From positions 94,694,362 through 94,758,361 of the forward strand of contig NC_084759.1 in the NCBI RefSeq assembly GCF_028858725.1: DNA of 64,000 nucleotides, in the 5' to 3' direction. Shown in pieces: positions 14,860 through 26,592 of the stretch; the first letter of the stretch is position 1, and each line of letters opens with the position of its first letter. The notes under the pieces are model-generated. The model was not told where the DNA came from. It searched no databases and worked only from the letters and a program-made list of their open reading frames with translations. Source of the stretch: Colius striatus. Lineage: Eukaryota > Chordata > Aves > Coliiformes > Coliidae. The position numbers were made by a program, and so were the translations under genes.

Positions 14860-15150
14860 TCATAGAATGGTAGGGTTGGAAGGGACCTTTAGTCCATCCC
14901 CTTGCAGAAGCAGGTCCACCTAGGTCAGGTCACATAGGAACGTGTCCAGGCAGGTCTTGAAAATCTCCAAGGAAGGAGACTCCACATCCTCCCTGGGCAG
15001 CCTGTGCCAGGGCTCCCTCACCTGAACAGTGAAATAGTGTTTTCTTATATTTAAATGGAACGTTTTGTGTTGCAGCTTCATCCCATTACCCCTTGTCCTG
15101 TTGCTAGATACAATAGAAAAAGAAGATGTCCCAACCTCCTGACATTCACC
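14860..15150 (-). mobile_element. CR1 LINE 3' fragment
   Basis: A minus-strand CR1 tail: CATAGAATGGTAGGGTTGGA, the GGTCACATAGGAACGTGTCC block, GGGCAGCCTGTGCCAGGGCT and ATTACCCCTTGTCCTGTTGC appear in the usual order. It is about 290 bp and 5' truncated near 15150. It abuts the right edge of the CpG island. Confidence 0.92.
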
Positions 15151-18100
15151 ATACGGTGATGCACTGCTTGAATAAACAAAGCTTTAGAAAACTGGGGTGT
15201 TAGCAGAGCCCTGAATCAGTTGGTGAGATGTTCCCTGAACCTGGTAGCCACTGACCGTTCCAGTATTGCACTTCTCTGCGCAGCCGAGAAACACTTTGCG
15301 ATCAGCGGGGCTGGAAGGGAACACGGGTTGGCATTTAGGATTTATTCTTAGGTCCCCTCTCAAGGGGTTATAAGCCCTCCACAGGGAGCTGCAGCATGAC
15401 GGCCCTTTGGAGCAACAAGAAACTGGAATTAAACAATTAGAAGTAATTGTGAGGCATTAAATCTAATGGCACCTGAAGGCTGAACCCCTCACAACAGGGC
15501 TCTGATACTTGCCAGGAATCTGAAAAGCTGTTTGATATGCTGTCAAATCAATAAAGGGAGAAAGGAGGGTTTGTAAAACTTCTTTGGCACCTGTGACTTT
15601 AGCAGGTGGTTTCTTGGTTCATATGGTGCTGGCTTGATGGGTTTAAATTGTATAGATCATGATATGAAGAAGTAACTCAGTACCTACATCTGAACATACT
15701 CCATATTGCATTCTACAAGTTCAGACACAGAGGGGAGCACCACAGACAGAGACTAAAGGCCTCAGCCATTCACCAGGTCTGACAATAGAACCTGCATAGC
15801 CCTTCCGTTCAACTAGGCAGCTACCAGGCACTAACAGGAGGGGTGGATATGCAATAGTGGTAGCTGTTGGAAGGATTAACAACATGCTTTTCCCCCTGAC
15901 AGAGGGGAAGTTTTAAAAAGCCATCAAACTTGTCTGCAAGACATTTTCGCCTACTGCGTTCATTGCGGCTGGATGAGATTTTCAAAGCCATGCCAAGGGT
16001 GTACATAGTTATGTACGTCCTGTGAAAATGAATGGAATACATTAATCTGACTGTTCTTTCCAAGTTTCAGCCATGGATCCTTTCCTCACTTCTTCCTCAG
16101 GAAAAAAAGTCTTGTCGCCTGCTCTGCCTTCATGTGAGGGACTTCAGCAATAGACTCAAGGGAAGAGTGGCCTGAAACAGTCAAAAACGTGGCATTGGAC
16201 TTCCAGGGACTATGAGACCTGAGGAAGAAAGAGCTCAGACATACAACTGAGATTAGATGGATTATTTTAAAGCTTCTGAGAATATCAGATCCCTAAATCT
16301 GAAGGAAAAAAATATTAACATTATTTTCATATAAGAGGCTTTTGTAATTAACTGAATCCAAACCTATCAGGAAGGTAGTCAGTATTATCTGTGCGCTTGC
16401 AATTGTGGCTCATTCACAGATAAATCCTGACCTTTCCAGACAGATGGACTAGCTGCAAATGCTCCACTCAGACAACCAGACAGATCCATAAATGCCTATG
16501 GGAAATAAATTTCAAGAAGTCTTGATCAAATCTGTCAGGAGCCATAAATGCATCCAGATGGAAAATAGCTCAGAAGAACTTCCCATTGCCACATCAGAGA
16601 CCTGGAAGCTTGGAAAATGTTGAAAGTTGACTGTAATACAAGGTTCAAAGCTAATAGGCTGGGTTGTCTGTAGTATTGTGTTATGACTGTAATCTCAGCA
16701 ATGCATCAGACGCCCTGGCTGGCTGATAGGATGATTTTGACTCTGAGACAGTCTGATTCCTACTCCTTCAACAATATGCAGAGTGTTAGTACTCATTGCT
16801 TGCCTTCCATTCTTTCACATCCAAACTTCTGGAGTGCCAAATACTTTGTCTTCCTGGATCTGCAAGATGGATGATGAACTGTCCCTGAGATGCACGGCTT
16901 TTTTCAGCAGAATCCAAACTGGTCCAAAAATCTTAAGAAGATGCCAGATAACAAACCAGATTGTTCAGCTGTGTTTCTCTGCTGTGTTGATATTATATCT
17001 TCTAGATGTTGGGTTTCACTTCCAGAGTAAATGAGTTACCACTTCAGTGTGTCTATAGAAGGTATCAAAGAAGTGCAGTGGAGTATTCATCCTGGCAAAA
17101 TCAAGATCTGTGAGTATCAACTGGTTTTTACAGTCTTGCAAGCTATCTTTTTGATAAAACTTTGTCCTAGATCTTAATATATCCCGTATCTCATTCTGCA
17201 AGTTCAGACACAGAGACTGTGTTGTATCTCTAAGAAAGAGGCTAATCAAAAGGGAGAAAATTGGTGACAATATTTGTTTCTGATAAGCATTGCCAAAAGA
17301 AGAGCAAATTGTTTTGCTGATCTTGATACTGTCAGACTTGAGTGTCTCTGCCCAGCCTCCCCTGGGCCTTCCCCCATCCTTGCCCATGGGCTGGGAGCCC
17401 CATTTCAGTAGTGCCCTGGGCAACTAATCCTGCCTCAGCTGTACCTATAGATATGCTCATCTCTAGACCTGCTGCTGGGTCTGCACTGGTGCTGTCCCTG
17501 ACTCCTTTTCTGTGTTGGAAGACAGTGGACCCTACCACCAGCCTCTGACTCTGCCTGCTGCCTTCAGAGCCTGCAGGACAGTGCTAGTCAATGAGGGCAC
17601 TGCCTGCACCAGAGTCACCCTTTTGTCCTGGCTTCTCATTCCTTGGGGATCATCTGGCTTTTGCTGCTTCCTGATTGATACACTGAATAGCAAAAATCAT
17701 AGCTAATAATTAAAAAAGTCTGGCAAACAACCATCTTATGTCAACAAGAGACCTTTTTGTCCAAGACCAGTTATCCTTCCTGACATGGATATGTGGTTTG
17801 TTTTACTGAAAATGCACCACAATTAGCACTAATGGGCTCTGTCATGTGTTGCTTCTGCAAAGAGATCAATGGCTCACCACATGTGGAAGTCAAACTGCTC
17901 ATAATTTGAGCCAGCCTGAGACACAGTAACAGTACTGAGAGAGTGATGCTGCTACTTGACCAGATTCTTCTCCATATCTTGCTTGTGTCCAAAGCCATCA
18001 AGCATTTCATCTCTCAAAGGTTAAAATTCAACATTTAAAATAAGATTTATGAAATCCTGAAGAAATTAGTAGAACCACACAGTGAGAATCATGACATTGT

Positions 18101-18221
18101 CATGAAAGCAAGCTGTGATCTTAATACAACGTGGTTTATCAGGTTGGGAGTGGGAATCCCAAATTACACACTAATGTTTATGCAGCACAGTGGAAAGACT
18201 CCTGAGGTTCACCTGTAGTAC
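15151..18221. other. Intergenic sequence
   Basis: No exon was recognised. Open frames here (up to 135 codons at 17016-17423, minus strand) show no motif. A roughly 40-bp similarity, CATTCTRCAAGTTCAGACAC, occurs near 15711 and again near 17192, both on the plus strand. Confidence 0.55.
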
Positions 18222-18400
18222 TCACAGAATCATAGAATCTCAAGGGCTGGAAGGGACCTCAAAAGATCATCCAGTCCAACCCCACTGCCAGAGCAGGATC
18301 ACGTAGAGTAGGTCATACAGGTACTCATCCAGGTGGGTTTTGAATGTCTCCAGAGAAAGAAACTCCATAGGCCTTCTGGGCAGCCTGTTCCAGTACTCAG
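18222..18400 (-). mobile_element. CR1 LINE 3' fragment
   Basis: A minus-strand CR1 tail beginning TCACAGAATCATAGAATCTC, followed by GGCTGGAAGGGACCTC, TCATCCAGTCCAACCCCACT, CATCCAGGTGGGTTTTGAAT and GGGCAGCCTGTTCCAG. It is 5' truncated near 18400. Confidence 0.92.
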
Positions 18401-20249
18401 AGCAACCTAAGTAAAATAAGCACTCTAAGGTCTTCCCACCCAATTTCCCAAGAGCCTTGCTTGCCCATTTTGTTTGAAGGAGTATGCGCAGAGCTAACCA
18501 TCACTCTTGTTTCTGATAAACATTGCACTAAGAAAACACAGGACCTACTACTCCCATTCCTGGCTGACCTGGCAGAGTATCTACAGGAAAAAAAAAACAA
18601 AACAAAAAACCTGTGGAGGCTTCTTACTGAACCCCTTATGCTGCTTGTCTGAAATCTTGGTACAGGCCTAATCTTCCAGACAAGTGGGCCAGTACTCTGC
18701 CAGCCAGTACCGTAAGGGAGACTGCATTTCTTTTGGTAGCTTTAATCTGGGATGCTGTATTTCGTTGCCATACTTAATACTAACCAGTTCCAAACACAGG
18801 TAGAGTCTGACTACTTGTGGATGCATGAAAGTAGGTGTGTGTTCTTCAGCTTTGTATAGGCCTTGAAAAAGAAGCTATATAGTAAAATATAAACAAAATG
18901 CATTTTCTTAAGTCCACATGTTTTCAAGGGCAAAGATTTACATACCTACTGCATCCTGAAATTCCTTCTCTCTTTCATTTAGATATGCCTATCTTCAACA
19001 TTTAGCAAACTAGATCTCTCAGAATAATTAATGCATTTATTTTCATTGCTGTCCTAGGAGTTAGATATACATTAACTGTAGTTTTAAGCTCTGTTAGTTC
19101 AGACATGGGTAATAACTAGGAACAACTGTTACTACTGGCCAGAGCCATACAAGATACAGGCATAGGCAGCTGTTTCTTCAGGAGAGTCCAGAAGTGCTGA
19201 AGTTCCTATACAGAAATGCTGCTCAGCAGTGAAAATGATCCCTAGCTGTACAGTCCTTTTTGCCAGCATCATGTCAGGAGACCTGTTTTTTTTACCTTTT
19301 CACAATTGTCAGCCTTGTTTTAACAAGCAAGCATAAAAGAGAGAGCAATGGTCTCACCATCCCAAGGAAATGCAAAAAAAAACCAAACCCACAAAAAACC
19401 AGACTCCATTGACTTCTGGTAGAGGAGAAGTCAGATAGATGAAAGGAACTGATGGGCAGGCCTGAGACGTGTTTACTTTGCACATATTGTTTTATTATGT
19501 TCGGGATGCATTTCTGGTAAAAAAGAGGAACATAATTAAGTGGAGGAATGTTTGTAATTGTAACGAGGGATAGAAGTCTTGGCCAAGGAGCTGCACTTCA
19601 CTGTCCCTGGGGTGAGTTGGTTACCCTCAGCAGGGCAATAGCTTCCAGAACTGGAATGCAAAAGTTATAGCTTCAAAAAAATAAAGCAACAAACCAAAAC
19701 CAAAACAGTAGAGAGGCAAAAGAGAAGGGCTTTGATTAAATTTTTCTTTAAAGAGTAAACCAGGGCAAGAATCTGTTCAGAAGTCTTCTCCAAAGTAAGA
19801 GACAATAATAGGGTAAAGTATTTCCTGAATGCACAGGTATGGGGGCAATAAGAAGTTGCATAAGAGATGGAAAAACAGAAATTGTCTACAACACTAACTT
19901 GGAGAGAGGGATCTCATGTGAGGCACTGCTAAGAGAGCCCACGGTCTGAATCAGACCTTACTGCTCAGCAAGATTTGAGCAACCCAAGCTGGAAGTAGAA
20001 TGTTACTGTAGGAGTTAGGGAAGCAACAAGAGCTGAGCTAACCAGCTTTCTCAAAAGACGTGACTGCCAAATAGTAATATATCATGAGTTAAATATGGTC
20101 TGGTGTGCTGTTTATCTAACTTTTTTGTTCTTCCATGAGTAAAACATTGTTTATTAAGTCAACTGAGTCATGTTTGCAACACAAGAAAATTAGCTTGCTG
20201 AGCAGCAGAAAGTTTAGTTTTAATTTTCCCAAGCTTCTGGATGGGCATC
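18401..20249. other. Intergenic sequence
   Basis: No exon or recognisable interspersed repeat was seen. The sequence has A-rich patches (for example 18590-18610 and 19674-19710) of no evident function. Confidence 0.55.
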
Positions 20250-21650
20250 TGTCGTGGTTTGACATGACAGCCTTTTCTGGTAAGGGGGAAGGGGCTGTAA
20301 AGATGGCTCCTGTAAGAAGTTGCTCGCAACTCTCCCCAGCTCTGAGCCAGACCCACTTCTGGGGCTGAGACAATTAGACGCCTCCACGATCACTTCTTAA
20401 GAAGAAGCCGGAAGAGGAGGTTTCTTCCTCTATCTTCCTGAACCTTCTTTCCTTCTTCTGCCCCTTCTTCTTCTGGCTGGTGGTGGTGCAAGGAGTAGGA
20501 ACAGTGAGAGAAACAACCATGCAGACTCCAAGGTCGATGATGAAAGAGAGGAGGAGGTGTGCTGGAGCAGAGACTCCCCTGCGTTCTACGGAGAGGACTG
20601 GTGAAGCTGAGATTTATTTTCATTTCTTTAAAGACCCCACATCAGCGGTAGAGACTCATTTTGATAATGAGCCCGCATCAGGGGCAGAGACTCATTTTGC
20701 TAAAGCTGGCCCCGGACCAGGGGCAGCGATTCACTTCATTAAAGGCCCTGAGCCAGGGACAGTGATTATGGCCGGAGGAGGCCGTGTCCTGTGGGAGGGA
20801 CCCAATTACTTCACTGCAGACCTCGAGACAGGGGCAGTGATTTTCTTCTTTAAAACTATGGCCAGAAGAGGCCGTGTCCCGAGGAAGGGACCCAATATCC
20901 ACACCTGTAACTGTGGGGAGGAACCCACGACAAAGCAGCTCATTAAGCTTATGACCAGAAGAGGCCTTGTCCCGAGAGAGAGACCCTGCAACTGCAGAAA
21001 TTGCAACTGTGGTGAAGAATCCACACCAGAGATATTCACCAAGGACTGTGTCCCGTGTGAGGGACCCTGTATTGGCAGAAGCCACAGCTGCTGGGAACAA
21101 CCCACACCAGAGAAGTTCGTTAAGGACTGTGTTCCGGGGGAGGAACCCCGTGTTGGAGCAGGGTTAGAATGCCAGGAGTCGGCCTCATCTGAGAAGACGG
21201 AAGTGGCAGAGCCCATCTGTGAGAGACTGACCACATCCCCCACTCCCTGCCCCCTGAGCCATTGTGAGGGGAGGATGTAGAGATATCGGGAGCAGTGAGC
21301 TGGGCCCAGGGAGAAAGGAGGGAAGGGAGAGAGAGATCTTAAAGTGCTGGTTGTAATTTTCTCATCATCCTACTCCCTTTTTGCTTTCATTTTGTTCTGT
21401 TTCTTGTAGAATAAACTTTCCTACTTTCCTCTCTAAGTCGAGTACTGGAGTCTGTTTTGCCCAGAACCATAATTGGCAGCAAGCCCTCCCTGCCCTTGTC
21501 TCAATCCACAACCTTGCTTATCTTTTTCCTCCCATTTCGCTGGGGCCTCCACCATCCTAACGAGGATGGGGGTGAATGGGGGCACCAAGTGAGAGACTGT
21601 CATGGTGCTGCTGTGCTAGCTGGGCACATCTGGGTTTTGAAGTGACCCCT
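20250..21650 (+). mobile_element. Solo-LTR-like element of an avian ERV, with internal tandem modules
   Basis: The element begins TGTCGTGGTTTGACATGACA, resembling the 5' ends of bird ERVL-type LTRs. It continues with AAGGGGGAAGGGGCTGTAAA, passes through a purine-rich block and a tandem-module region (about 20640-21200), and ends with an R/U5-like segment containing AATAAA at 21410-21415 and AGTCTGTTTTGCCC. The left border is clear. The right border is approximate (TGACCCCT near 21650), and I could not find a matching 5-bp target duplication. The modules share a GTCCC-type core at 20786, 20876, 20969, 21050 and 21131. No gag, pol or env coding was seen on either side, so this is an isolated LTR. 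Family naming is from memory; a repeat-library search would settle it. Confidence 0.7.
20519..21280 (+). other. Open reading frame inside the LTR, probably not a host gene
   Basis: A frame of 253 codons from the first ATG (the frame extends upstream to a GTG at 20480) runs through the tandem modules. The predicted product is rich in Gly, Pro, Arg, Glu and Cys, with recurring ARRG/TRRG-V-P and CNCGEE-like pieces, and has no recognisable domain. Module spacings of 90, 93, 81 and 81 bp are all multiples of three, which alone keeps the frame open. It sits wholly between the LTR start and its AATAAA signal. I regard it as repeat-derived and of unknown, probably absent, coding function. Confidence 0.35.
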
Positions 21651-24600
21651 AGGATCTGAACTCATCCCTTGTTGCCAAGCAAATCTCAACAGAAGTGTTA
21701 TACAAGTAAATGAAGTCCATCCATCCCTTCTCTGCCCAAGGCCTCAAACAGCAGCTTCAGCGTCTTTTTCACATACAGACTATGTGGGATCCTGTCAAAA
21801 CAATTCAATAGTCTCTTTCTTGTGGTTTCCTTATCCAAAAAATGTGTCCATGCTCAGCTCTGACTACTCACTCAAGCTTTAGTTTCAAGAAACTGCCAAG
21901 AAACAGGAGACAGTGTCACACTGAAATGTTGGCTTACACAAGACCAGACATCAGTGACTGACAAAAGGCTGAAGTAAGAGGACCAATCCCCTCCTCCAGA
22001 AAGGCACTTGTAACACATGTACTGGAAAAAAAAAAAAACCACATTGCAACAATTTTGTAGTGAAGATACAGGAGAAAAGAGATGTTCTTTGTTCCCAGCA
22101 TTGCTCTCAGCCCACTCATTGTGCTTGAGGAACTTCACTTGGCTTTTAGGCTTCTCTCCCTGAGCCTCAGCAATGCCTTCCGTGCAGTTTGTGAAGCAGA
22201 GAAGCCTAATTAGTCAGTGGGCATATGAGTTACGTAAACCTTGCAGTAGGCAGTACAGCCCTGTGACAGGAGCAAAAGGCAGCCTTTTGCCCAGTCAAAT
22301 GGCAGTCCTCACTCCAAGCTGCTCCTCTCTCCCCCGTGTGGTTCTGGAACTCATTTTTCTTGTGTTAACACTGTCTGAATGCTGGGGAAGTATAGCCAGG
22401 GTACACTGTGAAGTTCAACCACTGTTCTACTAATGAGACTACCCTTTGTAACCTTTTGTCCAGTGCCAAATGCCTCTAATACGCAGGGGGAAAGCTCTTG
22501 GCTATCACTCCCTGCAAGATGAGGCAAGCTCTTGAACAAGTGGTATATCACTCGCATTCCACATTCGGCTGCCAGCAGTTGAGCGATTAACCCTGCATCT
22601 GGCAGATTCATTCAGACTGGTTTCACTCCTATCTCACATTTTGATTTAGTCCCCAGGAGCACTTGACAGAGTTTGCTATGTATTCAGTTCTTCACTGTTT
22701 GCTGTGCTGACCGCTGGCATCACTGCCATGTTTGAAAATTTGGCTCCTCAAGTAGTAGCCCCATTTCTTTTCTGCAACTTGACAATGTGAATCCAGGAGA
22801 TCACCCCCGTGCTGCTCTCAACAGTGACTGCACTCTGTCACAAAGTTTTCATACATGTTCGAGATCTCCTGTTCAAGGAGTGATAGCACTCACTTGATGT
22901 GTTTGCTCAGGCAGAGGAAAGGCTTCTGGCATTGGTGACTGTATTATTGGAGTGGCACAAAGCAAACCCCTGAAAACAGGAAAGAACATGTCATCAAATG
23001 TCAAAATGCAGATAACTAAGGTGAAATTAAGCATGGATTTTTTTGCTCCAGGTTATGAGGAAAGGCCAAGGATTTATAAGGCAGGGAATGGGATGGTTCC
23101 TTCAACTAGAGAGAAATTGTGCATGAAGGAGTTTTGACAATCTTTGTAGACAGAGGCTCCAGCACCCAGAAGATCCTGTTTGACCACAGTGGCAACCGAT
23201 GTGTTGGTTAATATTCTTATCACTGCAGTTGTTTCAAATAGCTTTCTAGCAACTGCTTCTCCAGTCATGCCTGCAAAACCACAGCATCCAACGTCTGCTT
23301 TAGCACGGTATCCCAGTGCTGTCCCGTGGTACGCCTCAGTAAGATATCAGCCTGCTGTCACAGGTGTCATTGTTAAGTGTGCTAGTTGGAAAGATGCATG
23401 GACTTACATAAGTCAAAAGAATGGAGAGAAGATTTTTGTACTGTGGTAGGGATTACTGAGATACAAAGCAAGATATTCTCAGGTGGAATAACTTTCATAG
23501 CCCCACTTGAAAAAACTGGCTTGCTGAAGATCATAGAATGTTCTAGAATCTATGAAGATCATAGATGTTGCTTTCCTTTTAAAAAATCCATTTTATAGTT
23601 TAATATTTTCACTTTAAATTAAAGAACATAATTCTTTACTAAACTTTTCAAATATATTCATCTGTTTATGTTTTATTATTATTCAATATTTTGGTTCTAC
23701 TTTGCATATTAAAGCTGTGTACAGCAAACTGTGTCACTGAGTTGAACTGTGCTGCATTTTCAATAAGTGCAAGGCTATTTTTCTGAGATAAACAGATCTA
23801 AGAAAAATGAGTTGTAACTCCAGCCTAACTGTAGATTCAGTTTTGCACATGACACACAAGATCATAACGCTGCTATTTATTTTTGTTTTCCTGAACAAGC
23901 TCGAAGGCAGATGTCATGGGAGAACCCTGTAAGAAAGGATCCTGAAATTTTGGTAATTTTTTGACATAGCACAAAAAAGTGCTGTTCCCATAGCAGACCC
24001 TAAAATCAGTGGAGTCAAAGGTAACTGACAAAAAAATTATTGTTCTGATAATTTGCAAATCTGCTACTGGTTTTACAGAGACAAGATGTTTTCTTTAGCT
24101 CATTCTGTGTATGCCTTTTTCTATAATGTATGTATGTAGAACCTTTTTGATAGGGGTAAGGTTCTTCCTTATTTCCTTGACTGTTGTTTTTACATGTGTT
24201 TTTTTAAGAAAGAGATACCTCTGTGTTTGTCTAGGTATTATGGGAAGATTTTGGGGAGGAAGGAGAGGTGAAACAAAAATTGTCTTCATTGAAAGGTCTC
24301 ACAAGAATTCAAGTTTTCAATGTGTCAGAGATATTTCTCAATGATGAAATCCAAAACAGGAGAGGAGAGCAAGCTGTGAAAAACTTTACTGCAAGCAACA
24401 TGCCATTGCAGATGATTTTTGAGTATTTGAGAGTCATCTCATTTATTAATGTTGTTTCCATACGTTTTACTTGTAGTACAACTTGCCATGTCATTCAGCA
24501 CCCGTGACGCAGCATGAGTCAAATATCAAAGAGATAATTATCATATCTGCAGGGCAGAGGTCTTGTTTCAATGTAACTGGAAGCAAAAACACACTCAGGG

Positions 24601-25905
24601 AGGTGAAGAGATACAAACAAGAAACAAACCCACAAGCCACAGAGTTTCCATTGACTTCTGTTTGGACCAATGTTTGTTTTTAAATCTTAGAAGAGGCTAA
24701 ATAATTTCTTCTACCAAGACTTGTAGATTATATTCCAGCTTCAGAGGATGAATGCTATATAAGCTAATTTATGAACACTGTAATATTGTGCTATAAACAA
24801 TAATTTCCTCACTGTGTTCTAGAGTGCCAGGTCTACCATCTGCCTGGTTAAACAAGGATCTCACTTGTCATAAACTTAGTGTAGGTTCAATATTTGTCCA
24901 CAGTCTTCTCATAAAACTTTTCCACAAAATAACAGGGAATCCATTTAAATTTTAAGAGAGCTTAACTTAGAGAGAGGGTTAAAGAACAGGATTTATGTTT
25001 GCAGTTGATGTAAAACTTGCTATTAACTCGACATGTTTAAATGAAGAACATGAGCCTGTGAGCACTGAATGCTGCCCTAGATGTGGCATGAACATCCTGC
25101 TGTGAGAATCAGCGTTAAATTTTAGTGATCCATAAACAATATAAATTCTACACAATAAAACCACCCAGCTGAACTCAAACCAAAAAGAGAGATTTACAGC
25201 TTTCTCAGGTCAAATTTGGTAAACGTCTCAGTAGGTGAGAATTTTGTCTGAATGTTATGCCTTGTCTGCAGGCTTCTAAAAAGCCTGTCCTCCCTGCAGT
25301 CAGCTGAATTAGACTGTGGTGATTTTTATCACTGCCATAGCTGCCACAGAGCCCAGTAGAGCTTTCCAACAGAGGTATTTCTTATGAGTGGGCAGCTCTG
25401 TCTGAAACAATCTAGGTTTATGCTTGTGTGACCCAGGTCATCTGACCTAGGTATTTCTTTACCAGGACAATTCCAAAGATCCCATCAGAGCACAGAAGTG
25501 CTTTCTTGCAGACTGAAGCTAGCCATGTGTATCTTGAAAGGCAGCTTTCACATAAGTGGAAAAAATGGCTGAGGTTTTACAGTAGTAAAACAACTGATTG
25601 AGCAGAGAATAATACAGTTAACTCTCCCCCCCCCCCCCCAAGGCTTTACTTTCAGTTAATTACCCTCCAAAGTAGTGTTTTCTTTGGAGTACACTGTGGG
25701 CAGTTTTCTGTCAAAAGCTGCATTTTAAGTGAAACCATTTTGTGAAATCAGACCATCATGTACTCATTGCTCAGACTCTTTACAACAATGTGATGTCCTG
25801 TTAAGTAAGGACTACACTCCACTCTCTAGTGAATTTGAAAATTTGGTTATATACTAGTACATTATTTGCTTCCTGTCCTCAGCTTTGGCCCCATTTGAGT
25901 TGTCT
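21651..25905. other. Intergenic sequence
   Basis: No exon was recognised. Notable points are a cytosine run at 25626-25639 and a heat-shock-element-like inverted GAA/TTC array at 23535-23549 inside a pair of direct repeats (GAAGATCATAGA at about 23526 and 23554). The remainder is unremarkable AT-rich sequence. Confidence 0.55.
25626..25639. repeat. Cytosine homopolymer (14 nt)
   Basis: A run of 14 C between ACTCT and AAGGC. It is a G-run on the minus strand. Its length may be a sequencing estimate. Confidence 0.9.
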
Positions 25906-26033
25906 TCATAGAATCATAGAATCATTTTGGCTGGAAGAGACTTTTAAGATCATCGAGTCCAGTCTTTGTCCAGTCCTACCAACCACTAGACCCTAAGTGC
26001 AACATCCAACCATCTCTTAAACACCTCCAGTTA

Positions 26034-26592
<559 letters not shown>

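Noticed and set aside
20480..21280. 266-codon ORF as a host protein-coding gene
   Set aside because: It begins at a non-ATG codon, lies wholly in an LTR-like repeat and has no domain. Kept only as an LTR observation.
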